DNA of 64,000 nucleotides, taken from JAFDWR01 sp038216655. Its GTDB lineage: Bacteria; Armatimonadota; Fimbriimonadia; Fimbriimonadales; Fimbriimonadaceae. Position 1 is the stretch's first letter. Each line of letters begins with the position of its first letter. Under the pieces are notes generated by a model. It was not told where the DNA came from, ran no database searches, and saw nothing but the letters and a program-made list of their open reading frames with translations. The DNA lies in the NCBI GenBank assembly GCA_038216655.1, contig JBBQPZ010000003.1, positions 1-64,000 of the forward strand, read 5' to 3'. The position numbers were made by a program, and so were the translations under genes. Shown here piece after piece: positions 25,297-33,777 of the stretch.

Positions 25297-26239
25297 GGAC
25301 CTCCCACGCCTTCGCCAGAACCTCCGCGGGCTCCGTGTTCTCGGTCGCCTTGCCGTTTCGAATCACCACCCCGGTCTTCGAGTAGGGTCGGAAGCGGTCC
25401 GGATCGGTCGGCCCGAAGACCGAGATCAGGGGCCGCCCATACGCTCCCGCGATGTGACCCGCCCCGGTGTCGCCGCACAGCACGAGCCGACTCGCCGCGA
25501 GCGCGGCAATCGTCTGGGTCAGAGACCACCGCCCAACCTTGTCGATCGCGCCCGGCACCGACGGCTGGGGATCGCCGGGGCCGCCGACGAACACCACCGA
25601 GTGCCCACGCTCAATCAGCGCTGGCGCGACCTGGTTCCAACGATCGATCGGCCACGCCTTGTCCATTTGTCCGGCGGCGGTGGCGATCGTGATCAGCGAG
25701 GACGGCGAGCCTAACTCGCTCAATATCTGCGCGCCAATCGACGACACATCGGGCATGATCGGACGCTCGGGGAGCTCAAAGTCGCCGATCGAGCGCACGA
25801 CCTGCATGTATCGCTCGACGGTGTGGACCTTGGGATCGAACCCCGGCACCACTGGTGAGACGCGTCGGGCGAACACGTCGGTTGCCGCGGTCGCGACCTT
25901 GCGCTTGGGCTTGGCCATCGCCATGATGATTGCCGTCTTGCTATGGCCCTGAAGGTCGATCCCAATATCGAACTTCTCGGCCCTGAGCCGACGGTACAGC
26001 GCAACCTGCTCTCGCCAGTTCTCAAGCTTGAATCGCCCTTTCTTCCACCGATCACGGGGGAATTCCGCCTTGTCATCCACCAAGCGGCCCAATTCGACAA
26101 CCGGCGAGCATCGGGTCTCGATCGCCCAGGTGATCTTGGCATCGGGGTACTTGTTCCGGATCGCCGTCGCCGCATAGGAGGCCATCACGCAGTCGCCGAT
26201 CGCCGACAGCCGGACGATTAGAAAGCTCGGCGAGCTCAC
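25274..26239 (-). CDS. GT9 heptosyltransferase-like glycosyltransferase (first of two)
   Basis: 321 residues from GTG 26239, overlapping the acyltransferase stop (GTGA); the longer frame to 26290 runs into coding sequence of that gene. SFLIVRLSAIGDCVMASYAATAIRN at the start, FDIGIDLQGHSKTAIIM, ITIATAAGQMDKAWPIDRW, and GDTGAGHIAGAYGRPLISVFGPTDPDRFRPY in the donor site. Paralog of the next gene. LPS inner-core assembly. Confidence 0.78.
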   Translation of the reverse strand: MSSPSFLIVRLSAIGDCVMASYAATAIRNKYPDAKITWAIETRCSPVVELGRLVDDKAEFPRDRWKKGRFKLENWREQVALYRRLRAEKFDIGIDLQGHSKTAIIMAMAKPKRKVATAATDVFARRVSPVVPGFDPKVHTVERYMQVVRSIGDFELPERPIMPDVSSIGAQILSELGSPSSLITIATAAGQMDKAWPIDRWNQVAPALIERGHSVVFVGGPGDPQPSVPGAIDKVGRWSLTQTIAALAASRLVLCGDTGAGHIAGAYGRPLISVFGPTDPDRFRPYSKTGVVIRNGKATENTEPAEVLAKAWEVLDAPLPN

Positions 26240-27129
26240 AGCATCCCCGCGCGGCGGGCGGACTTCCAGCGGTCGTGCATCCAAAGCCACTGGGTCGGAT
26301 ACTCGCGGATCACCGCCTCAAGCTCCGCATGCAAGGCGAACATGATCCCCTCCGGGGTCCGCTGCTCCTCCGGTAGCTCAAGAGCGGGGCGGATGATCGC
26401 CAGGTACTTCCCGGGTCCTGTCCGCGCGCAATAGCAGGGAATCAGAGGCGCACCAGTGCGGAGATGCAGCACCGCTGGACCCAAAACCGTTCCGCACGGT
26501 TTCCCAAAGAAGGGAACGAACGCCTCGTTCGAATTCTGGTCAGGCAGAATCGCGACCGCCTGATTTGCCTTGAGGCAACTGAAGATCTGGCGGATCGTGT
26601 TTCCTCGCGAGAGCACTTTGACCCCCTGCGCCTCCCGCTTTCGAGCCATCGCCAGGTTGATACCGGAGTCGTTAGCATCTCGCGCCACGACGGTGAGCGG
26701 ATGTCCCTGCAAGGTCATCCAATGGCCAAATCGCTCCCAGTTGCCAAAGTGGCCGGTGATCGCCAGCACCCCGTGTTCGCCGCAGACGGCCGCCTTGAAA
26801 TTCTCCTGGTTCTCGACTTCCATGCTGTCGAGCACCTCTTTCGCCGTGCGTACCTCGGCCCGCATGAAGTCGGCGGCGGTGCGACCGAAGTGGCGGAACA
26901 CCTCTTTGGCCATCTCGACGCGTTTGGAATCGCTCAGCTCCGGGAAGGCGAGGGCAAGATTGGAGATGGTCCGTTCGCGATGCTTCTTGTCCAGTCGCCA
27001 CGCGAGGATGCCGAGCTTGGCTCCCAGGCGCTCCGCTTGTTCCGCGTTCTTGCGAGCGAACATGCGTTCGGCGATCGCAAAGGCCCTCGCCCCAACCTTC
27101 TGTTCAAGCTTCTTGCGTCGTGAACTCAT
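26236..27129 (-). CDS. lpxL: lipid A biosynthesis lauroyl/myristoyl-type acyltransferase
   Basis: 297 residues. LpxL/HtrB family: the catalytic HxxxxE box is GHFGNWE, with ILPDQNSNEAFVPFFGKPCGT following (the DQ.....V.FFG block), then TGAPLIPCY and the final YPTQWLWMHDRWK. It adds a secondary acyl chain to Kdo-lipid A at the inner membrane. The start overlaps the lpxK 3' end by 26 bases, so the two are coupled. The acyl chain length and whether the acceptor is Kdo-modified are not visible. Confidence 0.8.
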   Translation of the reverse strand: MSSRRKKLEQKVGARAFAIAERMFARKNAEQAERLGAKLGILAWRLDKKHRERTISNLALAFPELSDSKRVEMAKEVFRHFGRTAADFMRAEVRTAKEVLDSMEVENQENFKAAVCGEHGVLAITGHFGNWERFGHWMTLQGHPLTVVARDANDSGINLAMARKREAQGVKVLSRGNTIRQIFSCLKANQAVAILPDQNSNEAFVPFFGKPCGTVLGPAVLHLRTGAPLIPCYCARTGPGKYLAIIRPALELPEEQRTPEGIMFALHAELEAVIREYPTQWLWMHDRWKSARRAGML

Positions 27130-28093
27130 TCAGTTTGTCCGCGATCCGGCGGCGCAATGCGTCCTCCGACACCACTCGAACCTGGTGCCGTGCGATCCAG
27201 AAAGTCCGACTCTCGACATCCGATCTATCGCGCAATTTGACCCAATCTTTCATCGTCACCACGATTGGCAAGTTGGGCAGCAGACCGTCGAAAAGGTTAC
27301 CCGCGTCAAGCCGATCGTGGTCGGGCAGCAGCTTGGGCGAACCTTCGATCCGCACCCCTGCGACATCGAGCGCTTTGAGGAAGCCCGCCGGCTCGGCCAG
27401 AGCGCATAGGACGTTTACGGAGGAGCAATGGGGGTCGAGCTCCGATCCGTCCGGCAACTCAAACGAGAGGGGGTCCGTGACAATTTCGAATTGTCCTTCG
27501 AGGATGATGTCGGCGCGTCGGCGATTCCCGTACGGCTCGCGGTAGGGCCCGGCGGGCAAGCAGAACTTGTTGTCGCGGGGAGGGTCGATGAGAAACGTAC
27601 AGTCCTTGTGGATAGGCAGATGTTGAAACCCGTCGTCCATGAGCAGGATCGAATTCGGAAAGTGTCGCCGGCAAAGGTCGGCGGCAAGCACTCGCCTCCG
27701 CCCGACAATGAGGGGCACGTCGGGCAGCAGCGCGCGTAACATCGCGGGTTCATCCCCCCACTGTTTTGCGCTCAGCGGGCCGTTCGGGGCGACTTGAGCC
27801 GCCTTCGCCGAAGGGCTTCCGTAGCCGCTTGCGGAGATCACCACTTGTCGTCCCATTTCGCCGAGCAACTTGGCCAGATAGATGGTAACGGGCGACTTGC
27901 CCGTCCCTCCGGTGACGAGGTTACCGACGCAGAACACGGGTTGGTGCGGCCGCTTGGACCGCTTGATCCCAAGCCGGTACACCGTCAAGTACACCTGCCA
28001 CCCGAGCGCATAGAGCTCGGAAAAGGGCGCGAGGAGATAGCGGACCAGCCGGTCGACCGGCGCGTTTGATCTCCATCGCTCGCTGAGATGCAT
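27104..28093 (-). CDS. lpxK: tetraacyldisaccharide 4'-kinase
   Basis: 329 residues. P-loop GNLVTGGTGKSPVTIYLAKLL, ISASGYGS in place of LSRGYG, GDEPAMLRALLPDVPLIVG, LLMDDGFQH with the catalytic Asp pair, and LPAGPYREP. It phosphorylates lipid A at the 4' position. First gene of the operon lpxK-lpxL-GT9-GT9-rfaE2-lmbE. No ribosome site is seen before the ATG; a CATAAT lies only about six bases upstream, so a leaderless message or a different start is possible. Confidence 0.85.
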   Translation of the reverse strand: MHLSERWRSNAPVDRLVRYLLAPFSELYALGWQVYLTVYRLGIKRSKRPHQPVFCVGNLVTGGTGKSPVTIYLAKLLGEMGRQVVISASGYGSPSAKAAQVAPNGPLSAKQWGDEPAMLRALLPDVPLIVGRRRVLAADLCRRHFPNSILLMDDGFQHLPIHKDCTFLIDPPRDNKFCLPAGPYREPYGNRRRADIILEGQFEIVTDPLSFELPDGSELDPHCSSVNVLCALAEPAGFLKALDVAGVRIEGSPKLLPDHDRLDAGNLFDGLLPNLPIVVTMKDWVKLRDRSDVESRTFWIARHQVRVVSEDALRRRIADKLNEFTTQEA

Positions 28094-28113
28094 GCGCCGA
28101 TTATGCGGTACCG

Positions 28114-28530
28114 CTACCGGTAGCGGATACGTAGGGGCTGCCGCGTCTCTTCCCGATCGGGCGGATCGACCTTGTCGAGGACCGCCTCAAACCCCTCGCT
28201 CACGATCTTGCCGCGAATTCCGTAGCCGCCCTCCATCTTCGTTTCGAGGAACTCACCACTGCGGATGAACTGGACATCGTAGAGGTAGCGATCATCGGCA
28301 CTGATGTCCACTTCCAAGACTCCGGTCCAGATCAGTTGCATCCGCACGCGGAAGTGGGTTTCACCCGGCTCTCCGTCCGAATAGTCAACGTCCATCGTGA
28401 GGGAGTCGGTCGAGCGATCAAAAGAGATGGAGTCTACGACGGCGTCGTGAAGCGTGGGATAGAACCCGAAGAGCTGGCGCAACAACCCGCCCGAGGTCGT
28501 CTCCGCCCAGATCGCGTCGCCATTCTCCAC
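28114..28530 (-). CDS. hypothetical protein, Imm50-like pattern
   Basis: 138 residues from GTG 28530 (GTG 28545 is also possible). It reads LHDAVVDSISFDRSTDSLTMDVDY, RMQLIWTGVLEVDI and RYLYDVQFIR: an L/F-H-D-A start followed by alternating strands, like the small Imm50/DUF-type beta proteins. No signal peptide. It lies just upstream of lpxK on the same strand and divergent from the HIT gene. A perfect 16-base palindrome (28111-28126, CCGCTACCGGTAGCGG) covers its stop codon. Function unknown; the immunity label is only a fold-pattern guess. Confidence 0.5.
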   Translation of the reverse strand: MENGDAIWAETTSGGLLRQLFGFYPTLHDAVVDSISFDRSTDSLTMDVDYSDGEPGETHFRVRMQLIWTGVLEVDISADDRYLYDVQFIRSGEFLETKMEGGYGIRGKIVSEGFEAVLDKVDPPDREETRQPLRIRYR

Positions 28531-28563
28531 CGCCCCAGCGTACACGCTAAACTGCGACTGGAA

Positions 28564-28896
28564 ATGGCCACGCTCTTCACCAAGATTCTCAACCACGAAA
28601 TCCCTGGAGCCTTCGTCTACGAGGACGATCACGTCTTCGCGATCCGGGACATCGAGCCCCAGGCTCCGGTGCATATCCTGATCATCACGAAGTCGGAGAT
28701 TCCCGGTCTTTCCGAGCTCCCCGAGACGGGCGACCATCTCCACATCCTCAACGCGGCCAAGAAGATCGCGGAGGCGGAGGGTCTGACCGGCGGCTACCGC
28801 CTGGTGATCAACGATGGGGAAGCGGCGGGCCAGTCCGTTCGCCACCTCCACGCCCACCTGCTCGGCGGGCGCACGCTCGGCTGGCCGCCGGGCTAG
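28564..28896 (+). CDS. HIT family nucleotide hydrolase (HINT type)
   Basis: 110 residues from ATG 28564 (MATLFTKILNHEIPGAFVYEDDHVFA). HIT histidine triad RHLHAHLLGG near the C-terminus, IRDIEPQAPVHILIITK in the middle; the short form of HINT-type proteins that hydrolyse adenosine phosphoramidates. Monocistronic, 33 bases from the divergent gene. A TGGCAG tract starts seven bases after its stop. Confidence 0.88.
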   Translation: MATLFTKILNHEIPGAFVYEDDHVFAIRDIEPQAPVHILIITKSEIPGLSELPETGDHLHILNAAKKIAEAEGLTGGYRLVINDGEAAGQSVRHLHAHLLGGRTLGWPPG

Positions 28897-28902
28897 CTTC
28901 GT

Positions 28903-28930
28903 CAGTGGCAGTGGCAGTGGCAGTGGCAGT
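28903..28930 (+). repeat. TGGCAG hexanucleotide tandem tract
   Basis: Four and two-thirds copies of CAGTGG immediately after the HIT stop codon. Similar tracts lie at 52628-52655 and, in reverse, at 53946-53971; short forms occur at 29146-29162 and 58787-58799. Confidence 0.85.
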
Positions 28931-28955
28931 GCAAACCGAGTCTCGCTCTGGGTTG

Positions 28956-29032
28956 TCATTCCGACCGACACCGCCCACGGCTCGTAGGTAGGAACCAGGG
29001 CCGGATGCGGCAGAGTGGAGGAACCTGACCGT
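28956..29032 (+). repeat. ~77-bp dispersed intergenic element, copy 1
   Basis: Starts TCATTCCGACC and ends GAGTGGAGGAACCTGACCGT. A second copy, inverted, lies at 58592-58669 and shares both ends and GGATGCGGC inside; the middle 20-25 bases differ. Non-coding in both places. Confidence 0.75.
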
Positions 29033-29161
29033 AATCATTTCTTGAGGGTCTCAACTGGACAGATTGTCAACCGGACTGCGAGCAATATTCGCTGGCAGTC
29101 AGACTCCGCGCGGCACAAATTTCCTTCGGAATGGCAATTCAACTGCTGCTGCCACTGCCAC

Positions 29162-29533
29162 TCACACCGCGTTGTGCTGTTTGGCGGTGAGAAACGCGAG
29201 CAGAATGATCAGCCCGATTCCGTAATTGACCAGGCATCCCAGAATCCCGCCGATGAGTGCCGTGATCGCGTGCCCCCTACCTGGCAGGCCAGGATGCTCC
29301 TTGCACGCCTTCAGTCCTTTCAAGCCCAGCACAATCCCCGCCGGGCCGAGCGCCAAGCCCGCCACGGGCATGATTGAGAACAGCCCGAGGTAGTAGCCGA
29401 TGAGCGCGTTCGGGTTGCTTGACGGGATAATCCGCTCCATCGTCGTCGGATGTGCTGGCACTTGCGGGTCGGGTCGGTAGTAGTCAGCGGTCGGCGGAAT
29501 CACTGGAGGAGCTTCAGGAGTTTCGTCGGGCAT
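29162..29533 (-). CDS. DUF4190-like two-helix membrane protein
   Basis: 123 residues: a proline-rich soluble N-terminus (residues 1-35), then NALIGYYLGLFSIMPVAGLALGPAGIVLGLKGLKA and a second helix pair GHAITALIGGILGCLVNYGIGLIILLAF. The order (proline-rich, A..gi..G......GPi.i.lG..al...) is that of DUF4190 proteins. Function unknown. It follows acpS by 17 bases on the same strand. Confidence 0.6.
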   Translation of the reverse strand: MPDETPEAPPVIPPTADYYRPDPQVPAHPTTMERIIPSSNPNALIGYYLGLFSIMPVAGLALGPAGIVLGLKGLKACKEHPGLPGRGHAITALIGGILGCLVNYGIGLIILLAFLTAKQHNAV

Positions 29534-29550
29534 GGCTGGGGGAAAAGGCT

Positions 29551-29910
29551 CTACGAGCTTGGGGCCTGGAAGACCAGCCGCTCTAGGATCGCGACGGCGG
29601 CGGCCTGCGTCCGTTCGTGGGTGATCGAGACGTGAATTCGCATCCGACCGGGATCGTAGTGCACCGAGTTGATCTGCGCTTTGGGGACTCCCAGCTCATC
29701 GGGGAGGATCTCTACTTCCTGCCAGGAGAGCGCCAAGCCGATCGCCTTGGCGATCGCCTCTTTCGCCGCCCAGCGTCCGGCGACGTGGTAGGGCGTGATG
29801 CAGTAGTCGCGCTCGGCGGGGGTCAGAATGCGCTCAAGGAACCGAGGGTTCTCCATCGCCGTCTCGATGCGCGCAATGTCCACCAGATCGATGCCAAGCC
29901 CGACGACCAT
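29551..29910 (-). CDS. acpS: holo-[acyl-carrier-protein] synthase
   Basis: 119 residues, the normal size. VGLGIDLVDIARIE at the start binds Mg and CoA, FLERILTPAERDYC and RWAAKEAIAKAIG follow, and SITHERTQAAAVAI closes it. Transfers 4'-phosphopantetheine from CoA to acyl carrier protein. Likely co-transcribed with the small membrane protein downstream. Confidence 0.9.
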   Translation of the reverse strand: MVVGLGIDLVDIARIETAMENPRFLERILTPAERDYCITPYHVAGRWAAKEAIAKAIGLALSWQEVEILPDELGVPKAQINSVHYDPGRMRIHVSITHERTQAAAVAILERLVFQAPSS

Positions 29911-29997
29911 GTCGGAAGGTTACACCAGCGGGCCGGGAAGGATCTGCTGACTCGCCGTTCCGGCGAATCCGATGGGCTCCCAATCCGTCCTAGCTCC

Positions 29998-30327
29998 ATG
30001 CTGAGATCGTTCCTCCTCACCATTTTCCTGAGCGTCGTCTGTCTCGCGATGGGGGCATCGCACTCGAAGCCGCTCCGATTGCGAGCCGAAATCGATTCCG
30101 GCGTGGTGGTGTATCTCTCCGACGGTTCGGCCTGGGAGGTCCGCGTCGGGAACCGGGCGAAGGTCAGCGCCTGGACGACGGGCAGCCCGATCGGCGTCTA
30201 CCGAACGAGCGACAGGGACTTCCTCTACCGCCTCATTCTCCGCCCGGGCGACGCGGGCGGGGGAGACTGTGAGCTCGAAGCGGTTGACTCGAGTTCGGTA
30301 GCCTATTGGCAGAGAACGACCGTCTAG
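29998..30327 (+). CDS. small secreted hypothetical protein
   Basis: 109 residues from ATG 29998; the frame is open upstream but overlaps acpS there. Signal peptide MLRSFLLTIFLSVVCLAMGASHS, mature part with beta-like LRLRAEIDSGVVVYLSDGSAWEVRVGNRAKVSAW. Pattern recalls small secreted proteins that read a sequence DGS.W. No family named. Confidence 0.55.
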   Translation: MLRSFLLTIFLSVVCLAMGASHSKPLRLRAEIDSGVVVYLSDGSAWEVRVGNRAKVSAWTTGSPIGVYRTSDRDFLYRLILRPGDAGGGDCELEAVDSSSVAYWQRTTV

Positions 30328-30367
30328 CGAGATAGAGCTGGACCGGTCGAGACAGTGGAACCTAGAA

Positions 30368-30928
30368 GTGGACATCCTAGATTACGTAACCGTAAACCTC
30401 GCGAGAGTTTTGATGACTCCAGAGGACGCCATCAACTTGCTTGTTGCATCGGGGCGCGGTGAAACCGATCCATTTCGAATCGTCTTGGAGGAGTTTGCGG
30501 ATAACGGGCAAGGTGGAGGAGCGATTCTCTCTTACTGCGATTTGGCCCTTCTCGTGGCCGCCCGTGAAGCGGTAACCCATGAGAAGAATTCCGCAGCAAT
30601 GGCCATCATTGAGGACGAGCTCAACTTGCGCGAAAGAGGACGGTCCTGCTTGAAGCGGTTGGCCAAGATGGATAACCGATACCCCTCTGAACCACCCCTA
30701 AATCTGAGGCTCGAAGTCGCCTGTCGCGCCCTAGCGAGCGTTGTGCGGGTGTCCAAGAGGTTGCACCTGACGGGTCCGATCATTGACCCCGAAGTTGCCA
30801 CCTTGGTGGCGGTCGAACTCGCGGCGAGGACAATTTTGGCTAGGCACGAAGGTGCCATCTTTCACAGTCACGATAGGTCGCTCGCGACGATGCGAGTGTA
30901 TCAAGATCTAATCTCTGCCCTCAATTAG
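30368..30928 (+). CDS. hypothetical helical cytoplasmic protein
   Basis: 186 residues from GTG 30368. Helix-rich, no signal or membrane segment: MTPEDAINLLVASGRGETDPFRIVLEEFADNG split over two helices, YCDLALLVAAREAVTHE, and VEVA-like helices to the end. No family recognised. It is convergent with the oxidoreductase gene that follows; 24 bases separate the stops. Confidence 0.5.
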   Translation: MDILDYVTVNLARVLMTPEDAINLLVASGRGETDPFRIVLEEFADNGQGGGAILSYCDLALLVAAREAVTHEKNSAAMAIIEDELNLRERGRSCLKRLAKMDNRYPSEPPLNLRLEVACRALASVVRVSKRLHLTGPIIDPEVATLVAVELAARTILARHEGAIFHSHDRSLATMRVYQDLISALN

Positions 30929-30952
30929 CTTGGCGGTGAGACTGAGCAGGGA

Positions 30953-33013
30953 TTAGGCCGTCGGCCGATTCGCTTCCTGCAGCAGCTCGGCCATGTCCAC
31001 CAGTCGAATCTCGTCGTCTGGTCGGACCTGCTTCAGGCTGTCGCCCAGCATGATCCGGCAGAAGGGGCACCCGACGGCGACCGTCTTGGCACCCGTTGCC
31101 ACCAACTCCTCGGCCCGGCGGTTGGAGGGACGCTGAGTTGGGGGCTCTTCCATCCACATCCGCCCGCCTCCCGCGCCGCAGCAGAGGGTCTTGCGACCGT
31201 AGTGCTCCGGCTCGGCCAACGTTCCGTCCCGAGAATCCGCTTCGGGAACGTGGGACATAGCATTCAAGCCGGTAGAACCGCCCATGAGCGAGCGCGGAGC
31301 GTCGCTTTCGTTGTTCACCCTGGCCAGGTAGCAGGGGTCGTGGTAGGCGACTTCGCCTCTCGGTGGCGTCGCAGCTAAGAGCTGACCCTTGGTCACGAGC
31401 GACGAAAGCAGTTGCGAGTGGTGGAACACCTCGAGCGTCGCCCCGAACTCGCCGTACTCGTTCTTGAGCGAATTGAAGCAGTGCGGGCAGGCGGTGACGA
31501 CCTTCTTGACCCCGTATTTCTGGAAGACTGACGCGTTCTGCGCGGCCTTGTCCTGGAACAGGAACTCTTCGCCGACGCGACGTGCGGGGTCGCCGGTGCA
31601 GGCTTCCTCGCGCCCCAAGCAGGCGAACTTCACTCCCGCCTTCTTCAGCAGCTCGGCGGTCGCCTTGGTTGTCTTCACCGCGCCGGAGTCGGTCGCGCCC
31701 GCGCATCCGACCCAGAACAGAAACTCGAACTCGACCCCGTCGCGGGCCAGGGGGATCTCCAACCCGTCCATCCACTTCTCGCGCTCGTTTGCCGACTGGC
31801 CCCAGGCGTGGCCGGTGCTCGCGACCTGCCGCAGCATGGTCGCCCCCGAACCGGACAAAGCCCCCTCGGCGACCAAGTTTCGCCGGGCATCGACGATCAG
31901 ATCCACATGCCGGATCAGCACCGGGCAAGCTTCGACGCAAGCGTTGCAAGTCGTGCACGCCCAGAGCGCTTCCTCGCTCACCTTCTCGGCAATCGAAGCC
32001 CCGGACTTCATTGCGCCGCGGATGTCCTGGACTACCTGCTTCGGGTTCAGAACCTTGCCAACGTTCCAGGCTGGGCAGACCTCGGTGCAGCGTCCGCATT
32101 CCATGCAGGCGTCGAGCGACATCAGGTGCCAGCGCGAGTAGTCGGCGGCGTGGGAGACGCCGATCTTTTCGGTCCGCTCGACCTCTTCCATCGAGATTGT
32201 CCGAAGCTGCCCCATCGGCTGCTCCGGCTTCCCGGCGGTCGAGAAGATGGCCATCACGATGTGCCGAATGCGCAACCGTGGGATCACTGCGAACAACGTC
32301 ATGATCAGCGCAGCATGGAACCACCACACGAACACGTAAAACCCGTCGGGTACGGGCCCCTGAACTTTTGAAAGAGCCCAGCCTACGATCGAGAACCTGT
32401 CCCAATCGTGCGAAAGCCCGTTATAGGCGTAGTTCGACAGCCGCGATGCTTCCAGCCAATAACCGCTGAGTCCGATTGCAAACAGCAACCCAAGGGCACC
32501 GAAGTCGGAAGCTGCGGTCGTCAACGGTGACCGTTCACGACGAGAAAGTACGAACCGTCGTCCGAGGGCCCAGCCGCACCCGATCACGAACATCAGCCCG
32601 AGCACGTCAAACACGAACTCGTATCCGAGGTAGTAGCTGCCGCGGTGGAACTGCACCGGCCCGTACGAGTTGATCGCGAGCAGGGTCGTGGCCAGGAACA
32701 TCGACAAGAAGCCGTAGAACAGCAGCAGGTGCATCGGTGCGCCTGACCTGCGCCGTGACGACCGCACCTTCTTCTGGGCGAGCACGTAGGTGCCTACATT
32801 GCCGATCCAAGTCGCCAGCATCCCCCGGGTTGGAATCCAATATCGCAAGCCCTCGCGCAACGGGCCGCCCCACGGGATCGGTTTCCCCTGACGCCAGAGG
32901 CGCACCCGCATCACGATCTGATAGATCATGATCGCGAGCGAAAGGTAGATCAGGAAGTAGAAGACGTACTTCCCGTTCCCGATATGGAGAAACTCTTCGC
33001 GGGTGGGGGTCAA
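30953..33013 (-). CDS. membrane-bound Fe-S oxidoreductase, HdrD/EMO type (quinone-linked)
   Basis: 686 residues. Residues ~1-270 are a cytochrome-b-like membrane domain of the NarI kind with about six helices; two [4Fe-4S] motifs follow (CMECGRCTEVCP and CTTCNACVEACP); then two CCG-type cysteine domains, with CPHCFNSL and HDPCYLAR in the first and CCGAGGGRMW and GCPFCRIM in the second. This is the architecture proposed to move electrons between electron-transfer flavoprotein and menaquinone (ETF:methylmenaquinone oxidoreductase) and of related heterodisulfide reductase D-like proteins. No etfAB lies in the window, so the donor is inferred. Normal length; read divergently from nothing nearby. 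Confidence 0.75.
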   Translation of the reverse strand: MTPTREEFLHIGNGKYVFYFLIYLSLAIMIYQIVMRVRLWRQGKPIPWGGPLREGLRYWIPTRGMLATWIGNVGTYVLAQKKVRSSRRRSGAPMHLLLFYGFLSMFLATTLLAINSYGPVQFHRGSYYLGYEFVFDVLGLMFVIGCGWALGRRFVLSRRERSPLTTAASDFGALGLLFAIGLSGYWLEASRLSNYAYNGLSHDWDRFSIVGWALSKVQGPVPDGFYVFVWWFHAALIMTLFAVIPRLRIRHIVMAIFSTAGKPEQPMGQLRTISMEEVERTEKIGVSHAADYSRWHLMSLDACMECGRCTEVCPAWNVGKVLNPKQVVQDIRGAMKSGASIAEKVSEEALWACTTCNACVEACPVLIRHVDLIVDARRNLVAEGALSGSGATMLRQVASTGHAWGQSANEREKWMDGLEIPLARDGVEFEFLFWVGCAGATDSGAVKTTKATAELLKKAGVKFACLGREEACTGDPARRVGEEFLFQDKAAQNASVFQKYGVKKVVTACPHCFNSLKNEYGEFGATLEVFHHSQLLSSLVTKGQLLAATPPRGEVAYHDPCYLARVNNESDAPRSLMGGSTGLNAMSHVPEADSRDGTLAEPEHYGRKTLCCGAGGGRMWMEEPPTQRPSNRRAEELVATGAKTVAVGCPFCRIMLGDSLKQVRPDDEIRLVDMAELLQEANRPTA

Positions 33014-33065
33014 TGGAACCTCAGCATCGAGGGACGCTTGCGAAATCCTACCCAGTCCGGCGGGT

Positions 33066-33767
33066 TCAACGGACGGCTAGCTTGGACCGAAACCCCGCCA
33101 GGATCGCGCCGACTTGGCTGATCGGCTGCCAAAGAACGCGTTCAAGCGAATTCGGCACAACTTCTAGGAACGCGTCATGGAACCGTCGCGTGACCTCAGT
33201 CCGCAGGTCGAAACTGAGAATGCACCACGCACCGCGATCGACGCCATCTTCCAGGGCATCAAGCGTCTCGCCGATCGTGTCCTCGTTGACCTTGAGCGTG
33301 GAGAGCGAATGGGTGTTGCAGAAGACGGGATGGTTGACTCCGTTCGCTCCCCCCAAAATCCAGCGGTATCGGTCGATCAGGAGCTGCTCGTAGGCCCCAT
33401 CAGCGCAGTACAAGAGCGGACCCGGGGCGGCGAAGGGGCGTCCCGCCGGGGTCGGATCGAAGTCTTCGAGGAGCTCATCCGAGGTCGCGAGATCGTCGTT
33501 GATCATCGCGAGGGTCCAGTTCGGCAGGGTTCCGTCCAGGGTGACCGGATGCAGGGTCGCGCTGCCAAGTTCGTGGGCGGAGCCGAGGGCGCGCCGCCAG
33601 GCCACGGGATCTTCGAGCACGTCGGTCGGTTCGACGAAGATGGTTGCGCCGACGCCTTGGTTGTCGAGGACGGAGAGCCTTCGGAGCGCTTGCTGCGGGC
33701 ATCGCTCGTAGGCAAGGCTAATCGCGGCCCGATGCCCTCCTCCCCAGCGAAACTGCTCTTCCAACAC
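33066..33767 (-). CDS. polysaccharide deacetylase-like protein without metal ligands
   Basis: 233 residues. The chain follows the NodB order: AISLAYERCPQQALRRLSVLDNQGVGATIFVEP, then a region with HELGSATLHP, and VNHPVFCNTH and CILSFD further on. However, the Asp pair that opens the catalytic site in NodB enzymes (FDDGP) is replaced by YERCP, and only part of the His pair is left. So it is likely a non-catalytic relative or one with a different substrate. The start is at 33767; it sits between the oxidoreductase and a run of small lipoproteins. Confidence 0.45.
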   Translation of the reverse strand: MLEEQFRWGGGHRAAISLAYERCPQQALRRLSVLDNQGVGATIFVEPTDVLEDPVAWRRALGSAHELGSATLHPVTLDGTLPNWTLAMINDDLATSDELLEDFDPTPAGRPFAAPGPLLYCADGAYEQLLIDRYRWILGGANGVNHPVFCNTHSLSTLKVNEDTIGETLDALEDGVDRGAWCILSFDLRTEVTRRFHDAFLEVVPNSLERVLWQPISQVGAILAGFRSKLAVR

Positions 33768-33777
33768 GATCGAAGCC

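Noticed and set aside
28903..29032. CRISPR array
   Set aside because: The hexamer tracts and the two-copy element lack regular repeats with unique spacers; no cas genes in the window.
30921..32405. 494-codon frame on the minus strand inside the oxidoreductase gene
   Set aside because: Arg/Gly-rich shadow frame of the 686-residue protein on the same strand.
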